Origin: Anaeramoeba flamelloides
Taxonomy: Eukaryota > Metamonada > Anaeramoebidae
Assembly: GCA_027625915.1 (NCBI GenBank)
Contig: JANTQA010000060.1
Coordinates: 2,852,001 to 2,916,000 of the forward strand
Direction of reading: 5' to 3'
DNA: 64,000 bases
Shown here: positions 1 through 10,823 of the stretch, piece by piece
Position numbering within the stretch: the first letter of the stretch is position 1
How the letters are laid out: the number at the start of each line of letters is the position of its first letter
Made by a program: the position numbers and the translations under genes
Notes under the pieces: generated by a model
The model's input: the letters and a program-made list of their open reading frames with translations, nothing else
Told to the model about the DNA's origin: nothing
Database searches by the model: none

Positions 1-1532
1 CAAAATGTAGAATTGTTTATTTGTCAGCAAAACAAGACAAAAATGAAACGGTTCAGAACAAGAACCAAAACAAAACCGAGAAAGGAAAGGGCAACGGAAA
101 GGGCAACGGAAAGGAAAACAAAAATAAAACCAAAAACAAAAACAACCAAACAAAAATTAAAAATAAATTCAAAACAAAACCAAAACAAAAATCAAAACCA
201 AGAAAGCCCCAAAAGAGCATTTCGAAAATCATAGAATATTGCAGGCAAATGCAAAATGTGTATTTAAAGCAATACGACGAAGAGCTTTACAGGCACTTCC
301 GGCTATTATCGTTAGAGCCACAGCTCTATTGCTTTCGATGGTTTCGGCTTTTGTTATCACGTGAGTTTGCTGTTGACAAAATTCTGATCTTGTGGGACTA
401 CATCTTCTCTGATCACCGACCTCTTGAATTTGTAAGTTATTTTATTGTAGCGATGCTAATACTAACCCGTGATCAATTATTCGATGGCATCACAAAGGTG
501 CTCGAAAATTTATTTGCGTATTCCTACAATGGCAACTTTCTTGACATCATAGACATCGCGAAAAATATACGTACGCCCGACGGCGAAACAATCAAGACGA
601 TTATTGAGATCAAGAAAAGGAAGGCCAACCCATTTAGCATCAATGTCGTGGACTCGATCCATATCATCCATCGGCCGCAAACAGTAAACTCAAGAAACCG
701 TTGGGTGAAAATGAATGTTAAGCCAAGGAAAAAAGTCACCAAGACCAAGAATAAAAAAATTAAGATGATCAACAAAAATCAAATTAAAAATTATTTTATT
801 GTCAAGCAGCACCAAAAAAAAATAAGCAAATTATTGAATGAAAAAAAATTACTATTACGGAAAATACTCGAAAGAGAAGAAAACACGAAAATTTTAGCTT
901 ACTGCCTCGAAAAGCCCATCAAAAATATTCAACGAGTTATTTTTAATAATACTTACCATTCCGAGGAAGTACAGCAAAAATTGTATCAGCCTATTTGCGA
1001 TTTAAAAAACGTAAAAAATGTTTTATTAAACGAATTATCGATCTCAGACTTAAGGGACACAAATGAGAGCAATGACAAAGAGCTTTCCAAAAATGAGAGA
1101 AATCTTGATAACCAAAAGGCAAACACCACCACAAATGAGTTCAGCAATAAAGAGAAAGTTTTATTGGAAAAAAATTCAAATAAAATTGATAACAAAGGTT
1201 TTACAACGCAAAATAATATCCCTATGAAAAATTACCAGCTATCAAACAACGAGACAAATCATTATCATAATCAAAATAAGAGCAAAACTATTTTAAACAA
1301 CCAGCCAATTACAATCGACGCTTTTACACGAAATCGAGATTTCAATCTTAAACAAAAGATCTTTATAACCGAAGATGAGGAATGTGATCTTTTTACAAAA
1401 ACAAATTTAAAGAACTTTTATTCATACAATTTGAATTACAATCAATTAAATTCTTTTTGCGTTACAAATAAATATCAACATTTATTATTAAGCTTTAAAA
1501 ATTCTCCCAAAAACAATTCCATTTTAAAATAA
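1..1532 (+). CDS. TBC1D5: TBC1D5-type Rab GTPase-activating protein, C-terminal part (5' end outside window)
   Basis: The frame is open from base 3 to the TAA at 1530-1532, so the gene enters from upstream; no ATG is needed here, and an acceptor such as the CAG at 24-26 may open the exon. A Lys/Asn/Gly-rich linker (bases 21-220) is followed by the second half of a TBC domain: ELYRHFRLLSLEPQLYCF, then FRWFRLLLSREF, ILWDYIFSD and FIVAMLILTRDQL. These match TBC1D5 in order, and TBC1D5 also carries an insertion between the two TBC halves. Further on, a coiled-coil stretch with AYCLEKPIKNIQRVIF and DLKNVKNVLL resembles the TBC1D5 C-terminal helix. Family role: GAP for Rab7 and retromer/autophagy partner. 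The Arg and Gln finger motifs lie in the missing first half, so activity cannot be judged. The tail is Asn/Lys-rich. Confidence 0.88.
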   Translation, partial: KCRIVYLSAKQDKNETVQNKNQNKTEKGKGNGKGNGKENKNKTKNKNNQTKIKNKFKTKPKQKSKPRKPQKSISKIIEYCRQMQNVYLKQYDEELYRHFRLLSLEPQLYCFRWFRLLLSREFAVDKILILWDYIFSDHRPLEFVSYFIVAMLILTRDQLFDGITKVLENLFAYSYNGNFLDIIDIAKNIRTPDGETIKTIIEIKKRKANPFSINVVDSIHIIHRPQTVNSRNRWVKMNVKPRKKVTKTKNKKIKMINKNQIKNYFIVKQHQKKISKLLNEKKLLLRKILEREENTKILAYCLEKPIKNIQRVIFNNTYHSEEVQQKLYQPICDLKNVKNVLLNELSISDLRDTNESNDKELSKNERNLDNQKANTTTNEFSNKEKVLLEKNSNKIDNKGFTTQNNIPMKNYQLSNNETNHYHNQNKSKTILNNQPITIDAFTRNRDFNLKQKIFITEDEECDLFTKTNLKNFYSYNLNYNQLNSFCVTNKYQHLLLSFKNSPKNNSILK

Positions 1533-4307
1533 ATTAAATTAAAATCCTGTTTTTTTGTATTGATATTACAGTATTGATAAAATGTTGGGAATTAAACAAA
1601 AAATGCAATGAAAGACAATCAATTATTTCTTTATTTATTTTTTTTTACTAGCCTTAAATTTTTTTTTCTCATATAAAAGGATTGTTAATAAATATTATGC
1701 TCTCCAGTTAATCCGAGAAAAAAAAAAGAAAAACAAGTTTGATTGTTTTTTTTTTTTTTTTTTTTTTTTGTAATTATGATTAGTGGTGCATTAATATTGT
1801 TTTTTTAACAATTATTTTTTTTTTTAACTTTTTATTTACATTTGGATTCCCAATATTTTGTCTAAAACTGGATTTTTCTTTAATTCTTAATAAAATTTTT
1901 ACTGTATATTTTATCTTTTTTTTCATAATCATTTAATTGTTTTTTTTTTGTTTTTATTTTGAAATACTTTTTCTTTTTGCTATACAGAGACTATTTTAAT
2001 CTTTCATGAAAAAAAAATATATATAAGATAGTAGAATTATAGTGAAAACGCAAAAAAATGAGTTTATCAATTATCAGTAGGAAATAAAATCAGTGGATAG
2101 AAAAAAATTGTAACACTTTGAAAAGTATTTTCTTTTTTGTAATTTTGAATCTTTCGAAAATAATATTTGAGTTGTGAACATTTTTTGAAAATGTAATTAT
2201 AAATAAAGAAACTTTAAATAAAATTAAACGGTAATCAAAACTTAATATATTAAATTTTGATGATTCTGTATTTCAATTCGTTAGAATTTTTATGCATGAC
2301 TAAAATAATTAAACTAGTATTCAAATTATAAACTTTAATTAAAAATTAGAAAATTGTTTACTATGATACAGTGAGTCCATAAAGTTCACCAGTTTGCCAA
2401 TAGTTTTTTTTTTTTTTTTTGTTATTTGATAGAATTCAGTAAAATATTTGATTGTACTATATTGATTTTGATTCTGGAGAATTATTATTAGTTTGTTTTT
2501 TTTAATTTAACAATAATATAGTCGTTATAAAATTTTCAATCAAAAAATTTTATTTTCTTTACACATTTGCTAATCACAATATTTTTTTTAAATTTCAGTG
2601 ATTTTATTGTTGTGAAAATTTGAAAACTTAATTTACCTTCAAAATTTACTTTTGAGTGGTTAATTTACAAAAAAAAAAAAAAAAAAGGAAAAACAAATTT
2701 TTGTTCATTTACAATTATTATCTTACCTAAACCTTCTTATAATGTTAAAATTGGATTAATTCAATTATAATTCTAGTGAGTTTCTAAACTAGAAAGTTTA
2801 ATGGAAACTCTCAAAATATCATTTATAATTGATTGTGTGATGATCTTGGCGTTTTCTCACCTAATATTTGAAAACTTGAAATAAAATTTTGTTAAGAATT
2901 GGAAAATAACAGTATTGACACAGCAAGTATCAAAAATTTATTTCCAAAATCGTTTTTAAGAAATACCAAAAATGTCTCTATGGAATTTTTTGATAGTTCT
3001 CAATACTTTTTTTCCAAAGATTTTTAAAATTCAATCCAGAAAATTAAGTTAAAATGTCGAGTTATTAAAGTAAAAAATAATTTTTTGAAATGGATGTAAA
3101 TTTTTATAATTTTTAGAAGTTATCTAAAACAAATTAGTAAACTACTAACATGTTTTATATTAAAGATTTCTAAAATTGATAATGAAAAACTAAGATATTT
3201 TTTGAAAAAATATCCAAAGAGAGACACTCAATTTTCAATTTTAATAATTGTGAATTATTATTTTGAAAGCAACTATGTAGGTTTTGAAGTGTCTATATTT
3301 GGTACTTTTTGATAACTCAAAGATTTTTTTATTCTTTATTGTCATTTTTCAAATGTTTTATTTTTATCTCAAGAATATTACAAAATCCTTACTGTATCAA
3401 ATATAAAGATTTACAAAATAATATATAATTAGATTATATTGATTCAAATTGGTTGTATACTTAAATATTAGAATTTCTTTTAAATTGTAGAAATTTAACC
3501 CTATGGAAATTAAAAAAAAAGAAGCAATTGGATTATTTTTCAAAAATTTGATTTTTTGGAATCGAGAACACTTTTTTTTTTAAATGAATTTAAGTCATTT
3601 TGGATAATATGTCCTTAATAAAATTAAGCACTATTTTTTTCTGATTAATATTTTTCGAAATTAAGAATATAACTTAATTCAATTAAACACTGTGATAATT
3701 TTTTTTAGAATAAAAACATTCTCAACTTTTGAATATCGAAAATATTTTTTGGAATTAGTGTGCACTTTTTTATTTTTTTTTTGAAAAATTGGGGTTGAGA
3801 AAATTTTGAAATCAAAGAATAAGTTATTATATTAAATTAGAATGCTTTTCCAGAAAGTTTATCCTTTTAGTTTAACTTTTTTTTTATTCTACCATTTAAA
3901 ACTAAAAAAACATTTGAGGACCAAATTAGTGCCTTTTGTGAAAAAAAAATTCCCATAATTTAGAATTTGTTTTTGTAAATGAGTTAAAACAAGATAGCGC
4001 ATCTAAAAATATACATAATTTCAAGTTTGAATTCAATGATATTGGCAAAAAATGTTTTCAAGAAAAAGCTAAATTGAAACTTTATTTATTTTTATTTTAT
4101 CATTTTGTTTTTTTAATTGTATTAATGGATAGTATTTGATCAGTTTTTCATTTTTAGTGTTTTTTGGGTCGTAGGGACATATTAAACCTATTTTTGAATT
4201 TTGTTTTTAATTTTTTCAATCAAAAGAAGGTTAATTTTACAATACCTTTTTATGGTTTCAAGTTGCTTCTTGAGTATGGAGCAAATATAAAAGAAGTAAC
4301 TAGAGTA
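1533..4307. other. intergenic, AT-rich, no gene seen
   Basis: No open frame of note and no recognised gene. It is dominated by poly-T and poly-A runs (for example near 1750, 2405 and 2670). At 2370 a TA is followed by CAGTGAGTCC, which looks like one end of a Tc1-type inverted repeat, but no matching second end was found. Confidence 0.6.
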
Positions 4308-4980
4308 TTAAGGAGTTAGTGTATACTTATGAGAAGTCTAAGATCAAAAATATGTGGTTATTGAATGTAAAACTCATTCGTACCCCATCTTTGAAATGTA
4401 TATAAAAAAACATTAGAAAAATAGTATTATTTGATGTTCTCATCAATTATAAGATCCTTTGTATAGTAAAAAAAAAAGAATTTTTGAAAAAAATCTGTAT
4501 TTCTTCATAAATTTAACTGTTGAGTAATCAAATCTCAAACTTTAAAGTTATAAAATATATTTCTTAAATCGTTCTCAAAATGATGTTTTAGTAGATAAAA
4601 ATATCAATTTTTTTAAAAATATTAACTAATTAACACGATAGATTTTTCTAACAAATTAATTTCAAATATATGTAATATATTTAAGTTACAACTATCTTTA
4701 TAAAAAGCGAAACAAAATTAATTTGTCTTTGGTTTTTTGTGTTAATGATTATTGAAGTTAGATCTTGAAAATTATAAATATCTCAAAGATACTTGCTTTA
4801 AGAAGTTCTAAATACGAATAACTAGAATAATGGAATACTATTAAATATTTTGGTAACTTTTTTTTCAATTTGGAAAAGGATTTTAAAAAAAATTTTGCAA
4901 AAATGATGATTTTTTACTCGAGATCCTTATTAAAAAATATAATTTTTATTAAATAATATTTCTAAAAGATCTTTTAACAG
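4308..4980. repeat. TTAA-flanked MITE family 1, copy a (partial)
   Basis: It starts with TTAA followed by GGAGTTAG at 4308 and then runs in parallel with the element at 9188-11419, after removal of the insertions in that copy. Shared blocks include the CTCATCAATTA stretch near 4440, the GTCTTTGG stretch near 4725 and the AGAAGTTCTAAAT stretch near 4800. The last 100 bases or so of the family are missing, so the right end is approximate. It is heavily diverged. Confidence 0.55.
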
Positions 4981-5125
4981 CCCTGTCAACCAAAAAACAC
5001 AAATTTAGTTTATTCACAATTATCTTATATTTTAATTGTCTCAAAATCAAGGTCAATGATAATCCCAAAAAAAATAAATTGTCATTTTTTATAAAATTTC
5101 CACTTTACGATTTATTGTTCAAAAT

Positions 5126-6896
5126 ATGAGTGAAAATACATTTGACAAAGTAGTTGTCCACCCTTTAGTCTTGTTATCAGTTGTTGATCACTTCAAAAGA
5201 TCAAAACAAGCACCACAAAAACGTGTAGTTGGTTGTTTATTAACTGAAGGTCCACCAGAAAAAACTCTCCATATTACAAACAGCTTTGCTGGTATAATCT
5301 TGCAAACAATTTTCTTTCACAATAACAAAAAAGCCAAACTCAAATCCTTTTCTTTTCTTTATTTTTTAAAACACTTTATTTTAATATTAAATCTTACTGT
5401 ACATCAAATAATACCAATCGCAATATCTGAATCAAAAATAAACAAATCAAAAAAAAAGTTCCTTTTGATGAAAAATTAGAAAAACCTGACGTATGGTTTA
5501 TTGATCATAATTTCCTTGAAAAAATGTTTGAAATGCACAAAAAAGTTAATGGTAAGAAACAGATCTCTTGTTCCTTATTGCTCTTATTTCTCCTTATTTT
5601 TATTTTTGAAATATTATCCTTTTTGAAAAAATGAAAAAAATAAATGATTAAACAACAACAATTTTTCCTTTGTTTCAAACAAAAATGTCAAAAAACTTGG
5701 CACTCACCTAAATTTTAAATAAAAGAACAAGAAAATATAACTCCAAAAACAAAGTCATAATTAGAATAACAAAAAGAATAAGAAAAATACAAAAAAATAA
5801 GAAGAAGAAAAAAAAAAATCTGTCGTAAAAACAAAAAATGTACTTTGTAAACAAAAACTAAAAACAAAAGTCTTTTTTTTTTTATAAAATTGATTAAGAT
5901 ACTTTTTGAAACACTTTCTATGAAAGAAAAGAAAAAACACCCCATTAACCAAAGAATTTTTTTTTTTATAAACACCTTCCTTATTGTTCTTATTTTTCCT
6001 TTTTTTTCCTCATTTTAAGATTTGAATCTTTTTCTTTTGAATTGAAAAAACACTGAAAGATTTCATTATGATTTGATTCCCTATGGAATCCCAATACTCA
6101 CAATTGTTACCAAAACACCAACAAACAAAACAAGCACACATTTCTGAAACATCTTAAAAAACCAATTTTTCAAACTAATAAAATAAAAAAACGACCAAAA
6201 ATAGCTAAAGAGCGTATTGTTGGATGGTATAGCACAGGTCCATCAATTCGAAAATCTGATCTTGATATTCACGAAATCTTTAGGAAATATACTCAAGACC
6301 CAGCCTTTGTAATTATTAACGTTCATCAAGGTGATGGAGCCCTTGGGATTCCAGTCAAATCATTTCGATCTATTGAGGAAGTTAAAAAAGATGGCCAAGA
6401 ATCAAAAAGAACCTTTAAGCATTGCCCAAGTGAAGTTGGAGCATTTGAAGCAGAAGAAGTTGGCGTTGAGCATCTTTTACGTGATATTAAAGATACAACC
6501 GTCAACAACTTAACAACTAGCATCGGATCCAAAATCTCTGCACTGAAAGGGTTCAATGAAAGATTAAATGAAATGTCAAAATATTTACAAGATGTGTTAG
6601 CTGGAAAGTTACAGCCTAACCATTTAATTATTTCCAATATTCAAGACATTTTTAACATTGGATTAAATTTGGATACCAACAATTTAAATTCACAAATTTC
6701 AATAACCAATAACGACATGACTTTAACAATTTATCTTTCTTCAATGGTTAGATCTGTAATAGCTCTCCATGACCTCATAGAAAATAAAATCCAAAATAGA
6801 GAAATTGAAAAAAGATTAAGAATGGAATCATATAAAAAAACTCAGAAAAGGGAAGAAGAAAAATTGAAACAAAGCAAAGAAAATTACAAAAATTAA
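5126..6896 (+). CDS. RPN8: 26S proteasome regulatory subunit Rpn8 (PSMD7), 3 exons
   Basis: Exons are 5126-5291, 5459-5551 and 6205-6896. They join in phase to 316 residues, close to the usual size of the family. The MPN domain starts [16 protein letters not shown], continues [30 protein letters not shown] and [12 protein letters not shown] (residues about 88-99), and is followed by the conserved [15 protein letters not shown]. The C-terminal helices run through [20 protein letters not shown] and the conserved [18 protein letters not shown], then a Lys/Glu-rich tail. Rpn8 is the catalytically inactive partner of the deubiquitinase Rpn11 in the proteasome lid. Consistent with this, the JAMM HxH motif is absent; where many Rpn8 proteins keep His in GWYHTGP this one has Ser96. 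The introns (167 and 653 bp) have donors GTATAA and GTAAGA and A-rich acceptors. Confidence 0.95.
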
Positions 6897-7316
6897 AATT
6901 GAAATAATAATTTTTTCTGTTGAATTGTGGATTAACTAAATAATAAAGAAAAAATTTAAAAATAAGGAAAAAAACATCCCTGAATTTAAATAATCATGCG
7001 ATTAATTCTATAAATGTATCAAAAATAAAAATTGTGTTTATGGATACAAAACAATTTAATATACACATCCATAATTTTAAAAGCAAAATCCATCACAAAA
7101 CAATTATTTTATACTATACTATATCCATTATAAATAAAAGAAACACATAAATAAATAATACAAATAAGCGTTTTTTTGAAAATATTACTTTTTAAAATTC
7201 TTCATTTTTTTTCAATAAAATAACTGTCGTAAATTTTGAACAATTTTTTGGCCTATGATTATATTCAAATATAATCTTCATATACATTTTTGAAAAATTC
7301 ATTTTTTCATAAAAGC
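6897..7316. other. intergenic after Rpn8
   Basis: AT-rich 3' flank of Rpn8 with several AATAAA-like words. No gene was seen. Confidence 0.5.
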
Positions 7317-7318
7317 TA

Positions 7319-7517
7319 CAGTCAGTTCAACTTTTAAAACACAAACTTTCAAAAAAATTTAAGGCACAGAAAAATCTCAAATTAAAGCACAAAATTTGGA
7401 ATTTTTTTTTTTACATAAATTATTTTTTAAGAATTTGAATTTTGTGCCTTAATTTGATATTTTTTTTTGTAACTTAAATTAAGTTCAAGGTTTGTCTCTT
7501 AAAAGTGGAACTGGCTG
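7319..7517. mobile_element. fold-back MITE with Tc1-type ends, TA target site
   Basis: The element is bounded by TA at 7317-7318 and 7518-7519. It begins CAGTCAGTTCAACTTTTAA and ends with the near-reverse complement TTAAAAGTGGAACTGGCTG. Inside these ends the arms keep pairing (the AAGGCACA and TGTGCCTT blocks), so almost the whole 199 bp can fold into one hairpin. It has no coding capacity. A TA duplication plus CAGT termini is the usual mark of Tc1/mariner-mobilised MITEs. Confidence 0.78.
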
Positions 7518-7759
7518 TAATTTTTTTCATTTTTTTATTTTTTTTTATTTGAAAAAGCTTTAGTTCAAAACCGAATTATTTTCTGAATGATTAAATAATA
7601 TTGTAATCAATATATTTTCTAAAGATTTTTCAATATTTCAAAATAATCTATTTATTAATTATTTCATTTGTTATTCAAATTGATTTTGGCTTATGGAAAG
7701 GAAAGATTCAATTTTCAAATTAATAATCAAAGAATATTTGCTGTTTTTTCTCTTTTTTC

Positions 7760-8312
7760 ATTGATGGTATTTAGTAAAAATGGGAAGCGGAGTTCTAAAG
7801 TAAAAAGATCAGGTGGTTACTTACTATTACTCAAGTCACTGAAACAGAAAAGTATGTGTAACTTGAATATAAATTACAAAACAGTAAAAGATAAAAAATA
7901 CCAAAGGTTAAGACAAATCAGATCATAAAGAAAAAAAAATTATTCATCAATTAAAAAACTATCAAGAAATGAACATTCAAGATCTATGACCAAATTAACG
8001 TAAATTATCTAAAATTACTGTGGATGTGATTCTGGATGTTCTTAATTAATGGTGGTATTGATTTTTATTTTATTTTATTTTTTATTTTTTTTAGTTTTTC
8101 AATCCCCTTTTAAATTTCTGTTTTTTTTTTTTTTTTCTTTTTTTCTTTTTCAATTTTTGATTTTTGTATTTTAAACATAAAAAATTTTTTGACTTGTATT
8201 TCTCTTGAATAATCTTGAAACCTCTGATTTTTCACTTGAATTCAATTTAAAAATCGGTTAAAAAAGTATTTATACTGTAATTTATCGTTTTTCAATAATA
8301 ATAATAATAGGA
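7760..8312 (+). mobile_element. SINE-like retroelement, copy 1 (LINE-derived 3' tail)
   Basis: This stretch matches the reverse complement of 32685-33240 and of 63270-63850, including the blocks near AAAGATCA at 7805, CAACTTGAA-like at 7858, TTCTGGATGTTCTTAATTAA at 8031 and TTAAACATAAAAA at 8172. Its end, TACTGTAATTTATCG then (AAT)n at 8272-8312, corresponds to the 3' terminus of the LINE at 14461-15521. A small open frame across the head is not conserved in the other copies. The left boundary is approximate, and no clear Pol III A/B box pair was recognised. Confidence 0.6.
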
Positions 8313-8754
8313 TTATCATTTTTATTCAGATTTCAATTTGTTAGATTTTTTTCAATAGTTTCAGTTTTGACTGTTTATCTGTAAAAAAAAAATAATACTG
8401 CTGACTAGAATTATTTAATTTTTTATCACAATTTATTTCCGATCAATAAAAAATTCTTTTTTAGAACTTCATTAATTTGACTGTACTCAAATCAGATATT
8501 TTCATTTTTGTTTAGTATTATTTTTCAAATTATTTCTTTATTATTAATAATTTCTCTCATTTTCTTTTCTTTTTTTTATTCCTTTGATATCAATTTTTTA
8601 CTTTTATATCTCTTCTTATTCTATTTTTCATTACAATTGTTAATTAATTTTAATTAGAGGACTGCAGATTATTTGTGATGATTCTTGATATGGAATTATT
8701 TTGTAAAGTTGAATTTAAATTTTGATCTTTTTATTATACAATTAATAGTAATAC
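8313..8754. other. AT-rich spacer, nothing recognised
   Basis: T-rich noncoding sequence between two mobile elements. No open frame, RNA gene or inverted-repeat element was seen. Confidence 0.5.
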
Positions 8755-8941
8755 ACTAGAAAGTAAGTTATTCAAAAAAATGTGATTTTCGGGTTGTAAT
8801 TAGAAATAGTTATTTAGGCTTGGTTTTATAAGGAGTGTTAAAAAATTTGATTTTGTTATTCTGTATATTGAGTAAAAGGGAAAAAAATATTTTAATTGAC
8901 AACCCAATAATCAGTTTCGTTAAATATCCACCAATCGATGA
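8755..8941. mobile_element. small inverted-repeat MITE (GGGTTGTCAATT family), copy 1
   Basis: A left arm containing AATGTGATTTTCGGGTTGT near 8780 pairs with a right arm containing AATTGACAACCCAATAATC near 8895. The second copy at 26246-26445 has the same arm core, which supports a dispersed element rather than a chance hairpin. The ends are diverged, so coordinates are approximate. Confidence 0.55.
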
Positions 8942-9183
8942 GACTTATACTTTTAAATTCATATACTGTTAATTGAAAAAGAAAAAGATCAAAATTTTCA
9001 GTCAGCTTTCCAAAATTCTCACATTTCAGAAACCAAAATAAATCATCATGGCCCCCAATTCTAAAAAGGTAAATTAATAATTTCGATTTATTCACAGAAA
9101 TTAAAAAATTGCATGATTTATTTAATCCTTTTTTGGAAAGATTAATGAAAATTTTGTTCCAGTTATTTTGAAACAAATAGTAT
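8942..9183 (-). repeat. repeat family 5, left part (inverted relative to copy at 59.6 kb)
   Basis: The reverse complement of 8942-9183 aligns with about 59640-59860: AAATACTATTTGTT, GAACAAAATTTTCATT, CTTTCCAAAAAA and GATCTTTTT blocks occur in the same order. The piece ends exactly where the TTAA element at 9188 begins. A 94-codon open frame on the minus strand covers it, and the similar region at 59.8 kb gives a partly similar peptide, so it may descend from a coding sequence of an element that I could not identify. Confidence 0.45.
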
Positions 9184-9339
9184 TTAATGGATTAGCGTCT
9201 ACCAAGGAGAAGCCTAGGATCCAAGTATGTTGTTATTGGTCCTAACTGCATTATTTCCACATGGTTCAAATGTCTCTAAAAAATCGATTAGTAAGGTAGT
9301 AATATTTGTTGATCTCATCAATTAAAAATGATCTATGTA

Positions 9340-10823
9340 AACTCAATTCCAAAAAATGGGACACAAAAAAAAATTACATTAATAAAAATATACTCCAAAA
9401 TATATGATATTGAACATTAAAATAATAAAAGATCCGAAAATATTTAATTAATACTATTTATATATTTTATAGTAAATTTAAAATTCAATTCGAAAAATAA
9501 AAAATAAAAAATAAAAAAAAGTGTGCCCCTATTTTTGGAACACGGTTACCAAATAATCCATTTTTATTGAAAGAAAAATTAATAAAAACTATTAATAGAT
9601 TCAGCTTGTCTTTTGATAACTAAATCTATCCTTTTAAATATAGAGTTTACTAATTATCTTAGGTTTCCCAACTCAAAGTATTTCATACATTAGTAAAAAT
9701 TTTAAAAATTCTTCTTCTTTTTTTGGTTACAATTTTTCAATTTAATATCCATAAATTCCCAATTGGATTTAAATCTTGTGGAATTGGGGGGTCAAGGGTC
9801 CAGAACATTACATCCCCGATTTAAGTAAGTTTGAGTTTTTTTTTTGAAGTATGTGGACAAGCTCCATCCTTTTGGAAAATCCATTTCAACTCACTATATT
9901 CTGAATTAGCGAGTTGAATTTCCTTTGATTTTTTTGATAATATCATTAATAATACATTCAGTATTCACACTTCCATTAATAATAATAATGTCTGTTTGTA
10001 GGCCATGTGTCCTAGCACATCATATCATGATTTTTTTTTCAAAAAAATTTTTTCTCGATAAAAAAAGAATCTTTTTTCTTTTTGAGAGAAAAAAAAAAAA
10101 ATTTTTTTTGTGATCAGAATGAAAACTTTTAAATTTCATTTTAAAGTGATTTTGAGATTTTCGAAAAGTTTTGAAAAAAAAAGAATACAAAAAAAATCAA
10201 AAAAATTATTGAAAATCAAAAATCAAAAAATAATGAAAAAAAATAATAAATAATTAACTTTAACACGACAAGAATAGTACAAAAATTGTAGTCACTTTTT
10301 TTCCTTAGCAACACTTTGTTTTTTTGAAATTGTTCCAAATTTTGAAAGGAATTAGAAGATCACAATGCAACAACTTTCAATTTAAAAGTTTTTACAAGTT
10401 ATACTTTTAAAAACATGTAATTTAAACAACTTTCCAATTTTTGGTTTTCATAAAAAGAGTTTCAGGTTATTGAAAGTTTACAAATATTTTTCTTTTAGAT
10501 AACTTGATAAAATTTCAATTAAATACAAAATGCTATCTTTTGTTAATTATTATTTTTATCCCTTTTTTGGGCTTACTAAAGTTGGTATCAAGTATTTGGA
10601 ATTTGAAACAATATGAAAGAATATCAGAGACTGGAATCTTACAGACTGTCAGCCTGAAAGTTCGAAAAAGTCTTGAAAGCATTTGTATGGATTGTGCTAT
10701 TCTTGTCGTGAAAATTATTTACATTGATTGTTAATATCTCATGTTTCTATTTAAGAGTCAAATATCACTTTTCTTGGAATTAAATTGATTTTGAAGGTGT
10801 GCCCCAATTTTTGGAATTGAGTT
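9340..10823 (-). mobile_element. Tc1-like DNA transposon, copy 1 (defective, itself interrupted)
   Basis: The element is flanked by TA at 9338-9339 and 10824-10825, with inverted ends AACTCAATTCCAAAAA and TTTTTGGAATTGAGTT. It lies inside the TTAA element. The minus strand encodes a Tc1-type transposase remnant: an IIWC/IMIW-type strand, INGSVNTE, FQKDGACPHTS and QDLNPIGNLW. In the last motif the catalytic Glu of LNPIENLW is Gly (codon GGG), and reading frames shift several times. Without the 447-bp insertion at 10264-10710 it is nearly identical to the copy at 57723-58739, so transposition is fairly recent. At about 1.0 kb it lacks the N-terminal DNA-binding half of a usual 340-residue transposase. 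Confidence 0.85.
10264..10710. mobile_element. 447-bp inverted-repeat element nested in the Tc1 copy
   Basis: It begins CACGACAAGAATAGTAC and ends GTGCTATTCTTGTCGTG, a 17-bp inverted repeat with one mismatch. It is absent from the otherwise matching Tc1 copy at 57723-58739, which gives a direct empty-site comparison; the duplication appears to be only about two A residues. The internal 76-codon frame (10504-10734) has no recognised domain. Confidence 0.75.

Noticed and set aside
13-234. 73-codon frame overlapping the TBC1D5 start
   Set aside because: It starts at TTG, is Lys/Arg/Thr-only low complexity and lies out of frame with a conserved domain protein.
7668-7928. 86-codon frame
   Set aside because: It lies across the head of a SINE-like repeat and is not conserved in the other two copies.
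9925-10113. 62-codon plus-strand frame, also seen at 58307-58495
   Set aside because: Its conservation in two places is because both are copies of the same Tc1-like element; the transposase is on the minus strand.
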